Assembly (NCBI GenBank): GCA_963815285.1
Contig: CAWFGB010000013.1
Coordinates: 124,001-188,000, forward strand
DNA: 64,000 bases
Direction of reading: 5' to 3'
Source: JACCSI01 sp963815285
GTDB lineage: Bacteria; Acidobacteriota; Vicinamibacteria; Vicinamibacterales; UBA2999
Shown one piece after another: positions 30,869 to 38,159 of the stretch. Position numbers and translations under genes: made by a program. How positions within the stretch are numbered: position 1 is the first letter of the stretch; each line of letters begins with the position of its first letter. Below the pieces are notes generated by a model, which was given only the letters and a program-made list of their open reading frames with translations, did no database searches and was not told the DNA's origin.

Positions 30869-31453
30869 CGAGATCTCGACGCGAGTGCTGTCGCTCCAAA
30901 CTCGAGTCGAGGCAGCGGGGGTTCAGGTCCAATTGGGATGGATGGGCCTAGGATCGTCACATTGCTCCTGGACATGACGATGCGGAGGGTTCCAGGGGCG
31001 CTGCAGCGACTCACCGCGTGCCTGAACGCCGCTGATCCGCAAGTGCGTATGTTCGGCGCGCTCGCCCTCGCTGCCTTCGACCGACCGCGCGCCATCGAAC
31101 GTCTCGCTATCGATGCCAAGAGCCCTGAAGAGTGGCACCGAAACCGGGCGTCCGAGTTCCTGCTACAACTGGGCGACAGGCGCGGGATCGCGGCACGCCT
31201 AGAGATCCTCGCGAGTGACCAGGAAGCCGCTCGTCTGTTCGCCTGTCGCGACCTGCGCGTTTACACCCAACAACCGCTGTCATGCGATGCGAGAGCGAGC
31301 GCGTCCGACCGCGCGGTCAACGCAAGGGCATGGCAAGCCTGGTGGGAGCGGGCCGAGCCGACATTCCGCGTGAAGACTCGCGAGGCAGGGCTCGATCTTC
31401 AGGTCTTTCCGGTGATCTCTCCAGTAAGCATCGGAGGCCGACGCGTCAGGTAA
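30869..31453 (+). pseudogene. C-terminal continuation of the HEAT-repeat gene
   Basis: After the stop of the preceding open frame, the same protein appears to continue: ISTRVLSLQTRVEAAGVQVQ in a shifted frame, then from about 30938 TACLNAADPQVRMFGALALA, AASEFLLQL-type helices and an end near 31453. This part has no signal peptide, ribosome site or plausible start of its own. It is best read as the detached tail of the gene at 29516. Confidence 0.55.
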
Positions 31454-31826
31454 TCGGGCTTCTGAATCGCGGGACGCGAAGTCGATGAATCTGGATCAAT
31501 CGAGGTCCACACACTGCTGCTTCTGACAGGCCGGCGATCGAGCTTAGCGTCGAGTGTTGAAACGAGACGTTTGCTAAACGTCGATCAGCCTCTTGGCCAT
31601 CTCGTTTTTCACGGCACATCCATCTTGTTCCAACGACTCCTTATTCGTGCGAGATTTTGCTTAGGTTGGCGCGGCAACCTCAGATTCGTCTGCTCACGAA
31701 GAACGGTCATGGCCTGAGTCAGACCTGCAGGTGAAGTTGCGGGCGAAAGTACTCTCTTGCGAAAGCCAAACGCCGCAACAGTCGTCACCGCAGATGAGCC
31801 CGGTGCGATGGTGGCAGTTCATCCGC
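31454..31826. other. Gap; short inverted repeat only
   Basis: No gene seen. GACGTTT at 31566-31572 and AAACGTC at 31576-31582 form a 7-base inverted repeat with a three-base loop, too short to assign. Confidence 0.35.
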
Positions 31827-32150
31827 TCAGTCCACGATGAACACCTTCGCTCCGACGAGTGTCGAGGAGCGATGCGGCTCGGTGTCGTCCGCGACGTGGT
31901 AGCTCATGCCCGGCGTCAGCACGAATACACGGCCATCCTTGAGCTCGGTGTGTAGCTCTCCCTCGAGACACAGAAGGATATGTCCCTTCGTGCACCAATG
32001 GTCCGCAACGTAGCCCGGCGTGTACTCAACCATGCGCACGCGAATGCCGCCGCACTGCACGGTGCGCCAGTAGGCGAGGCCCGAAGTGCCTTCCCATCGA
32101 ACGGAGGGCACGGACGACCAATCAGTCGTCCCAAACGGAATATCATTCAT
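31827..32150 (-). CDS. DHCW-motif cupin-fold protein
   Basis: 107 residues from the ATG at 32150 (the frame is open for 43 more codons with no family features). It opens with MNDIPFGTTDWSSV, a conserved start of this group, and contains YVADHWCTKGHILLCLEG with the cupin histidines, then FVLTPGMSYHVADDTEPHRS. It is a single small beta-barrel that probably binds a metal through the two histidines and a later histidine. The ligand is unknown. Confidence 0.85.
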   Translation of the reverse strand: MNDIPFGTTDWSSVPSVRWEGTSGLAYWRTVQCGGIRVRMVEYTPGYVADHWCTKGHILLCLEGELHTELKDGRVFVLTPGMSYHVADDTEPHRSSTLVGAKVFIVD

Positions 32151-32335
32151 GTGCACGTCATGGATCTCCAGCAGTGTGGATAAACGCAGATCAGCCCGGC
32201 ATTCTCTAATACTCCGTCCGCGGCTGGCGCATTGCCGCGACGTCCCCTGCGGTGAACGCCCAGTCCGCTGCGTCGACATGATGTCGCCCTATCCCTCAAA
32301 CGGTGGACGATTCGTGTGTCGAGCGACACAGCGGG

Positions 32336-32578
32336 CTACTGCACCACCAAGCTCGACGCCTGCTCGGTGGTAATGGCAAGGACTGGCGAGGTGACGATGC
32401 GCCAGCCTCCCGAGCGAATCTCCACTAGGTGGCCGGCGCCAATCCAACCGACTCTGAGGCAGCTCCCTCCGAGGCTGGCTCCATCGACATGAGCCAATGT
32501 CGGATCGGGAAAGAAGGCGCCTCCCTGAATGTAAACCTCTGGCCACTGAGTAACGACCACACGATACAGTGAGTTCAT
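32336..32578 (-). CDS. Small protein of unknown function
   Basis: 80 residues from the ATG at 32578: MNSLYRVVVTQWPEVYIQGG, then a region rich in small residues and strands ending ITTEQASSLVVQ. I recognise no family. Its ATG overlaps the stop of the upstream gene as ATGA, the usual sign of translational coupling, so both are probably real and work together. Confidence 0.45.
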   Translation of the reverse strand: MNSLYRVVVTQWPEVYIQGGAFFPDPTLAHVDGASLGGSCLRVGWIGAGHLVEIRSGGWRIVTSPVLAITTEQASSLVVQ

Positions 32579-32967
32579 TGTCCAAACGAGCAGAGTGGTG
32601 AAGGGGGGAGGTCGCGCAGGTGCACGCCCTCGGTGTCGTCCACGAGATCGCCGATCCGATCGAGCGTGGCTGCGCGAAGAAATTTGCTATCCGCCATTGG
32701 GCCCTCCACCCACACGTACTGCGCCGGAGAAATGATCCTGGAACGCGACCTGGAACTGGTCACCGGCTCCACATATGCACCTAACCGGCCAACTTCGTTG
32801 GATGTTCCGAGCTGGGTCGGACGAACGGCATACGAGGCTGTGCGTTTGACATCGCGAGATCTCGATCCGGTGAAGGTCTTGATGTCTGCAACATCAAAGC
32901 CGCCATCCTGCATTCCGGTCAAGGCTTCGCTCCACACAAGTGGTCGTGCGGGACTCGACGATGTCAA
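32575..32967 (-). CDS. Protein of unknown function, coupled to the next gene
   Basis: Up to 130 residues, with several possible starts. Segments such as GGFDVADIKTFTGSRSRDVK and AATLDRIGDLVDDTEGVHLR look protein-like but match no family I know. It could be a short enzyme fragment or an accessory protein. The ATGA overlap with the downstream gene supports an operon. No ribosome site stands out at the longest start. Confidence 0.4.
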   Translation of the reverse strand: MTSSSPARPLVWSEALTGMQDGGFDVADIKTFTGSRSRDVKRTASYAVRPTQLGTSNEVGRLGAYVEPVTSSRSRSRIISPAQYVWVEGPMADSKFLRAATLDRIGDLVDDTEGVHLRDLPPSPLCSFGQ

Positions 32968-33323
32968 CGCCTGCGCGCCCTCAACCTTGCCCGATCACGC
33001 GGCGCGTTGGCCCGGAAGAGTATCGATATCAGGGCGGCCAGATCATGAGCAGCCGAGGGATCAGGTGTTAGCCGAAGCGGATTGTCGGCGCTAGAGCGCA
33101 GCGTGACTTGACGTCAGTTTGGCCGCATCAGCCGCTTCAGGCTTGTCCGCGACGGCAAATGAAAGCGGAAGAGCAGCGTCGGAGCGACACTGCCCGGCGA
33201 CAATTAGATCTGCCGCACCAGCAGAAGTAACTGACGCCGAGCAGAAACGATTCATCCCTCACTCGCCACTGGACATCATGACTGGGCGACGAGCGAGCCT
33301 GAGCCCAATACCGAGACTGATTC
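32968..33323. other. Gap with no recognisable gene
   Basis: Both strands were read. The open frames here lack family features, and I see no strong hairpin or repeat. Confidence 0.35.
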
Positions 33324-34148
33324 CTATCGGATCATTGCGCCGACGAGGGGGTTCAGCGTCTGGACCTCCGGGAGGCTTACCACGCCAAAGGCCGGCGATG
33401 GAACTGTCAGATCGGCAAAGGCGATTGAAGCGCCGCCCTGGTCGGTGCAGAAGACCTGCTCAACATCGGTCACCCGCACAGTGACAATGATGTTCCCCGT
33501 CGCGGCGGAGCGGAACCGCACCAGATGTTGGTAACCGGGAGACGAGCCGGCCTCCACCGTACAGAAATTTCCGAGACCGCTCACGTCCGCAGTGGTGATC
33601 CCTTGGGGAAATCCGGGAACACCAAAGAAACGCGTCGGAAACCGGACACCTGTCGACGGATCGGCAACAGCCTCGCGATCCGTCGCGCCGAAAATGATCG
33701 CGTCGAGTCCAGGCCCTCCGATAAACGTCTCGCTGCCATCGCCAGGAGCCCACAGATTCACGTCATTGCCCGGTCCGCCGAACATGATGTCGCTGTTCGG
33801 AGGACCGCCGGGCGCTGCTCCGCCGTCCGGTCCGCCGAGGATGATGTCATTACCGGGGCCACCATCCATGACGTCGTTGCCGTTCAATCCAAACATGACG
33901 TCGTTGCCCGGGCCGCCGTCGAGAATGTCAGTACGGTTGAGCGATTGGTTCGCGACCGCGCCCGCTTGAATCGAAGCGTTGGCCTGATTGTCGTCGTCGA
34001 ATCCGATCAGAAGCTGGGGGCCCTTGCCGCCTTCGACAAGTGCCGCCTGCGTGGGACGCGCGGAGCCCAGGATGAAGCCGAGCAACGCGACCAGCGCGCC
34101 GGCAGACAAGGCGAGACTGAAACGGGAACCAACTTTCAACTGACTCAT
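33324..34148 (-). CDS. Secreted protein with RTX-like Gly/Asp repeats
   Basis: 274 residues from the ATG at 34148, preceded by GAGGAG. A signal peptide or anchor (SLALSAGALVALLGFILGS) is followed by calcium-binding-type repeats: ILDGGPGNDVMFGLNGNDV, MDGGPGNDIILGGPDG, DIMFGGPGNDVNLW and FIGGPGLDAIIFG. The repeats resemble RTX/hemolysin nonapeptides (GGxGxDxxx) but are interrupted by a proline-rich insert. The C-terminal ~120 residues form an unassigned beta-rich domain with two cysteines (near NFCTVEAG and VFCTDQGG). Probably calcium-stabilised and extracytoplasmic; function unknown. Confidence 0.8.
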   Translation of the reverse strand: MSQLKVGSRFSLALSAGALVALLGFILGSARPTQAALVEGGKGPQLLIGFDDDNQANASIQAGAVANQSLNRTDILDGGPGNDVMFGLNGNDVMDGGPGNDIILGGPDGGAAPGGPPNSDIMFGGPGNDVNLWAPGDGSETFIGGPGLDAIIFGATDREAVADPSTGVRFPTRFFGVPGFPQGITTADVSGLGNFCTVEAGSSPGYQHLVRFRSAATGNIIVTVRVTDVEQVFCTDQGGASIAFADLTVPSPAFGVVSLPEVQTLNPLVGAMIR

Positions 34149-34755
34149 TGTGGGTTTCTCCTCTGATGAAGGCGTTACTGATTGACCCAGGGTCGCGTCG
34201 GCCGCAAGAGCCGTCGCAAATGCGACAGGCATCAGCGAGCGCGAGGCGCGATCCGCCGACCATGACGCGCATGACACGAATCGATCGCACGTGCCTGTGA
34301 CGCGCTGCCACTCGCACCGAACGCCGCCACATCACCTAACCTGCAGATGCCAACGGATATTCCAGGCTGCGTCGACGACGTCGTGCGACTGAGGTGACTG
34401 TGTTTCTTCAGGTGTGGATGCCACGTATGGTGGCTACATGGCGCGGCGTCCAGCGCCGATCGATTGGGGCTGACGCGTACACGCGGTTCTTTCCTCCAGC
34501 TCCTTCGTGGATCGTTCACTGACGCGTCGACAACGCTAGCGCGGCTCTTGTGCCCGCTCGGACGATGGTCACAAAACCGGCAATCGTCCCGTCTGCCTGC
34601 GTTTAGCTTCCCAGCGCGCATTGAGGTGCGTCCGAAAGAACCTCCCGGCGCGAATTGTGATGACGGTATCGCACCGCTGCCGTACGGCCGGCGTACGGGT
34701 GGTGTGCGGGCGCTGTGGGTGGTCGCCAATCGTTCCGCATTTCACACTGTCCACC
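34149..34755. other. Long intergenic region upstream of two divergent genes
   Basis: No convincing gene was found here. The frames that exist are not protein-like. It serves as the upstream region of the RTX-like gene (minus) and of the CuA cupredoxin gene (plus), and contains the two-block element at 34690-34754. Confidence 0.45.
34690..34754 (+). promoter_or_regulatory. Two-block upstream element, copy A
   Basis: A 33-base block (34690-34722) is followed by 20 variable bases and the 12-mer CACACTGTCCAC (34743-34754), which ends one base before the cupredoxin ATG. The same arrangement, with 27 of 33 and 11 of 12 positions identical and the same 20-base spacing, precedes the unrelated gene at 44310. 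No ribosome site fits between the 12-mer and the ATG, so the element may be a promoter giving leaderless mRNA. That reading is inference. Confidence 0.5.
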
Positions 34756-35055
34756 ATGAAAGGCAAGACCTCGATAACCACGTTCGTCACGGTGTCGCGT
34801 TACGCCTTCTCGGCTGAGCGCATCGAGGTCCGGGTCGGTGAGCGGGTCTGGCTGAACGTCGTCTCGGTCGACGGCGCGCACGGATTTCAGGTGAAGGCGC
34901 TCGGACTGAACGCCGGCATTCCTGCTGAAGGCAGAACGCTGACGGTCGAACTGACGCCGAAGGAGGTCGGCACGTTCGAGATCAACTGCTCCAAGTATTG
35001 CGGTCGCGGTCATGTCGGCATGAAGGCCTCGTTGATCGTGACGCCGCGGACATAA
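34756..35055 (+). CDS. CuA-type cupredoxin without a signal peptide
   Basis: 99 residues from the ATG at 34756. The cupredoxin fold resembles the CuA domain of cytochrome oxidase subunit II. All five side-chain ligands are present with correct spacing: His42 (AHGFQVK), Cys78, Cys82, His86 and Met89 (INCSKYCGRGHVGM). The residue between the cysteines is Lys instead of the usual Glu or Trp. The paralogue at 40784 has a signal peptide; this one begins directly at the domain, and the upstream codons are not leader-like. It could be cytoplasmic, or its leader may have been lost. It lies 28 bases before the DUF5777 barrel gene and probably shares its transcript. Confidence 0.8.
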   Translation: MKGKTSITTFVTVSRYAFSAERIEVRVGERVWLNVVSVDGAHGFQVKALGLNAGIPAEGRTLTVELTPKEVGTFEINCSKYCGRGHVGMKASLIVTPRT

Positions 35056-35083
35056 ACGCAGATTAAGAGGAGAGCAACAGGTT

Positions 35084-35953
35084 ATGTCTGTCATCACACA
35101 TCGCTCGATCGTCTTCTTAGCCGCCGCGCTGCTCACCATGTTCACGTCGGCTGTCGCTGCACAGGAGCCGCAGTCATCGCAAAGCCAGCCCGCGTCCCAG
35201 TCGAACGTGACGGCCGACGACGATGACGATGCGGAATTGGTGCTGGCGGAGCCGGACTTCCGCGTTCTCAACCTGCCGTCCACGCTGAGGCTCCCGCTGC
35301 ACGGATCGAGCTTCACGCTGACGCACCGATTCAACGGCAATCTTCGGCAGGGCAGCTTCAACGGGAATGCGGGCAATCTGTTCGGGCTCGATCAAGGAGC
35401 GGCGGTCGGGTTCGAGTACCGGTTTGGTATCGCGCGGCATCTGCAAGCCGCCGCCTACCGCACAGCGATCGACCAGACCTTTCAGTTCTACGGCAAATAC
35501 GACGCCGTGCGGCAGGCCGATTCGGTCCCAGTGTCAGTCTCGGCGCTCGTCTCCGTGGAAGGTGCAGACAACTTCCAGGAACACTATGCGCCCGCGTTGG
35601 GCGTGGCCGTTTCTCGCATGGCCGCGGACCGGCTCGCGGTATACGCGACACCAGTCTGGGTTCACAACACCGCCGCGATCCTGAACATCGATCGCGACAC
35701 CTTCTTCGTGGGTATCGGTGGCCGCATGCGAGTGAGTGCCACGGTGTACCTCGTCGGAGAAGTAGTCCCCCGCGTCAGCGGGTACCGTCCCGACAAGGCC
35801 GCTTACGGGTTCGCGATCGAGAAACGGGCCGGCGGTCATCTGTTTCAACTCAACGTCAACAACGGCCAGGGAACGACCTTCGGACAACTCGCGCGTGGCG
35901 GTTTCTCGGACAGTCTCTATCTCGGCTTCAATCTCGCCCGGAAATTCTTCTGA
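35084..35953 (+). CDS. DUF5777 family outer-membrane beta-barrel protein
   Basis: 289 residues with a GAGGAG ribosome site. A signal peptide (LAAALLTMFTSAVAAQ) is followed by an acidic linker (TADDDDDAELVLAEP) and a barrel with phrases typical of DUF5777: LPSTLRLPLHGSSFTLTHRF, FGLDQGAAVGFEYRFGIARH, IDQTFQFYGKYD and a C-terminal LYLGFNLARKFF ending in Phe, the usual outer-membrane insertion signal. The family is frequent in Bacteroidota and Acidobacteriota next to redox and CHRD/YceI proteins, with no established function. Here it sits between a CuA cupredoxin and a CHRD lipoprotein. Confidence 0.88.
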   Translation: MSVITHRSIVFLAAALLTMFTSAVAAQEPQSSQSQPASQSNVTADDDDDAELVLAEPDFRVLNLPSTLRLPLHGSSFTLTHRFNGNLRQGSFNGNAGNLFGLDQGAAVGFEYRFGIARHLQAAAYRTAIDQTFQFYGKYDAVRQADSVPVSVSALVSVEGADNFQEHYAPALGVAVSRMAADRLAVYATPVWVHNTAAILNIDRDTFFVGIGGRMRVSATVYLVGEVVPRVSGYRPDKAAYGFAIEKRAGGHLFQLNVNNGQGTTFGQLARGGFSDSLYLGFNLARKFF

Positions 35954-35978
35954 GCGAATCCAGAAAGGCAGAACCAGC

Positions 35979-36533
35979 ATGAATCGGCTTTCAGTACTCA
36001 TCGTCGGTCTTAGCATTGTCGCGGTCGGATGCAGCGGTGACTCATCCCCGACCGCACCGTCACAAGGGACAAGAACCACGTCCACTTTCACGGTGCCTCT
36101 CTCGCCCGCAAACGAGGTCCCCGCCATCACCAACGCCGATGCAAGCGGCAGCGGCACGGTCGTCATCGCCCTCACGGCCACGAAGGATGACGCCGGGAAC
36201 ATCACGTCTGCGACAGCAAACTTTCAGATCAGCGTCACAGGATTTCCCGCTGGAACGAGGGTGACGGATGCTCACATCCACAACGGGCCAGCGGGTAGCA
36301 ATGCCGGGGTCTCCGTCGATACCACTCTTGCATCAGGCCAGTTGGTGATCACCGACGGCAACGGCTCGATTACGAAGAACGGGATCAATGTGCCGGCAGA
36401 CCGGGCGGCTGCGATCCTCAGCAACCGCGCGGGACACTACTTCAACGTCCACACGGCCCTCAATCCGGACGGCGCGATACGAGGTCAACTCTCGGAGGGA
36501 AGCTTCGATCCGGGCACGGCGGTTCCGTATTAG
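35979..36533 (+). CDS. CHRD-domain lipoprotein
   Basis: 184 residues from the ATG at 35979. The lipobox is VAVGC within residues ~14-18, so the product is lipid-anchored. The single CHRD domain is recognised by VPLSPANEVP, SGSGTVVIAL, ISVTGFPAGTRVTDAHIHNG and YFNVHTALNPDGAIRGQL. CHRD domains are beta-sandwiches found in chordin and many bacterial surface proteins; their ligand is unknown, although the conserved His pair suggests metal binding. It is the third gene in the cupredoxin-DUF5777-CHRD series, 25 bases after the barrel gene. Confidence 0.9.
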   Translation: MNRLSVLIVGLSIVAVGCSGDSSPTAPSQGTRTTSTFTVPLSPANEVPAITNADASGSGTVVIALTATKDDAGNITSATANFQISVTGFPAGTRVTDAHIHNGPAGSNAGVSVDTTLASGQLVITDGNGSITKNGINVPADRAAAILSNRAGHYFNVHTALNPDGAIRGQLSEGSFDPGTAVPY

Positions 36534-36644
36534 GAGCGGCCGTACTGTCATCACCAAGCCACGGCACTTTTTCACTGGAGGATCAAGGGGCTAGGACGAC
36601 AGGTCCACCCCTTGGTCACAACGAGATAACGATCAGGAGGTATC

Positions 36645-38054
36645 ATGAGTTCGAAGACAACACCCACGACACAGAACGGAGTGCTACTGGCACTCGCCAG
36701 CCTAGTCCTGGCCGCGCTAACGGCGGCCGGCATCGGAGCGCAGACGGCCGGATCCAATGGAGCCGATCGCGAGCCAAACTTCCGCTCGCTTCGGGAACGG
36801 GGCGACATCAAGTTCCTGCCCGCGTCGCTGCAGGATCGGCTGGTGGAACTGGCGGAGCGGCCACATTCGTACCTGCCTCTCACGGTCTTTGGCGAGGCAG
36901 TCGAGCCCAGCCAGCTGTTCGGGTACTACCTGCTCGACACGACGGGACTCCCACCGAACGTGTTCACGAGCATCGTTCCTGGCATCAATGACAATGGCGT
37001 GATCCCGACGGGCGCGAACTTCGCCAACGGCGGACTGCCGACGGTGGGGGCGGTGCGCGTGACGCTGGAGCCGAAGCCCGGCCTCCCGACGGATCCCGAC
37101 GACCCGCGCGCGTTCATCGACATGTTCACCGACATCTCGGGCCTGTTCGTCATCAACAACGAGTCGGGCTGGTACGAGGGATGGATGCTTCATGACCTGC
37201 GCGTGCCACCGGTCGCGGCGCCGCTCGCCGACGGTCGCGCGCAGTTCGGAACGATGACACCGGCCGACGCGGCGGCTCTGGCCGCCAGGGGCACCGGCAA
37301 CAACGTGCCGGGACACTTCTTCACGTTGGACGGCAACGCGGTGCGCTTTTCGAGCGCGACGATTCCGGGCAACACGGTGGGGTTTTCCGTGAGTACCGGT
37401 ACGTTCAATGCTCAGCAACAGAGTGACGTGCACGCGTATTGGGAGTTCAACCGGGGCACCAACTGGATATTCCCGCACTACGAACTGCCCTTCACTGGTG
37501 GATTGCCTGGTACGTTCCCTAGCCTCCAGTACGCACTGCAGTCGGTGATTCCGGGATCGGGCCCCTTCGGCGTGCAGAACACGGCGGCCACCCACGGTGA
37601 CGACCCCGACAATCCTCGCGATCCCGACCGTTTCGAGCCGGTCAGCTCGGGGCAGACCGAGACGCGCAATCGCTTCGTCCCGAGCGGGCTGACCGCCGAA
37701 ATTTTCCGGAACGTCTTAACGCGGCCAGCCTCGTTCTTACCCGGCGTCACGGATGTCGGCGAGCGGCTGCTGCGCGCCTATGCGATCGAAGTCGCCCGGG
37801 TCGATCAGAATGGCGACGGCGCACTCTCGTTCGCGGAGGCGGACGTGGAGGAGTTCTCTGACGGGTTGCCGAACACACGGCTCTACCTCTCACCGAGGTC
37901 CTTCGACCGATTCTTCGTGACGCGCGAGATCAACGATGGGCTGCTGGCGCCGCGATTCGAACCGAGCCAACGCGCATGGGTGCTGAGCGGGTTCCTGACG
38001 CTGGTGCAGCCCGCCGTGCGCGCCTCGGTTCCGCAAGATGCCGACCTCCGCTGA
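36645..38054 (+). CDS. Secreted EF-hand protein of unknown function
   Basis: 469 residues with an AGGAGG ribosome site and a signal peptide (LALASLVLAALTAAGIGAQ). Near residue 384 it has one canonical EF-hand loop, DQNGDGALSFAE, with the calcium ligands at positions 1, 3, 5 and 12. The rest has no motif I recognise, though segments such as YLPLTVFGEAVEPSQLFGYY and VHAYWEFNRGTNWIFPHYEL look like a large globular domain. It follows the CHRD gene after 111 bases and is probably part of the same functional cluster. A perfect hairpin lies just beyond its stop. Confidence 0.7.
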   Translation: MSSKTTPTTQNGVLLALASLVLAALTAAGIGAQTAGSNGADREPNFRSLRERGDIKFLPASLQDRLVELAERPHSYLPLTVFGEAVEPSQLFGYYLLDTTGLPPNVFTSIVPGINDNGVIPTGANFANGGLPTVGAVRVTLEPKPGLPTDPDDPRAFIDMFTDISGLFVINNESGWYEGWMLHDLRVPPVAAPLADGRAQFGTMTPADAAALAARGTGNNVPGHFFTLDGNAVRFSSATIPGNTVGFSVSTGTFNAQQQSDVHAYWEFNRGTNWIFPHYELPFTGGLPGTFPSLQYALQSVIPGSGPFGVQNTAATHGDDPDNPRDPDRFEPVSSGQTETRNRFVPSGLTAEIFRNVLTRPASFLPGVTDVGERLLRAYAIEVARVDQNGDGALSFAEADVEEFSDGLPNTRLYLSPRSFDRFFVTREINDGLLAPRFEPSQRAWVLSGFLTLVQPAVRASVPQDADLR

Positions 38055-38090
38055 GCCGCTGGCACCGGCCCGGCGCGTGCCGCATTTGAG

Positions 38091-38121
38091 CCTCTTCTTC
38101 AGCGTGCGGCTGAAGAAGAGG
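38091..38121. terminator. 13-bp perfect hairpin between convergent genes
   Basis: CCTCTTCTTCAGC at 38091-38103 pairs perfectly with GCTGAAGAAGAGG at 38109-38121 around a five-base loop. It lies 37 bases after the EF-hand gene stop and 39 bases before the end of the convergent regulator gene. No T run follows, so it may be a structural or Rho-assisted bidirectional terminator. Confidence 0.7.
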
Positions 38122-38159
38122 TCGAGGCCCCGTCGGAAGATTCCGAGACGAAGTGCCCT

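Noticed and set aside
31566..31582. GACGTTT/AAACGTC inverted repeat as an attachment site or operator
   Set aside because: Arms are only seven bases, there is no integrase or regulator nearby, and the spacing is not distinctive.
36717..37595. A 292-codon minus-strand open frame
   Set aside because: It is a shadow of the EF-hand protein gene, which has a signal peptide, ribosome site and calcium-binding loop.
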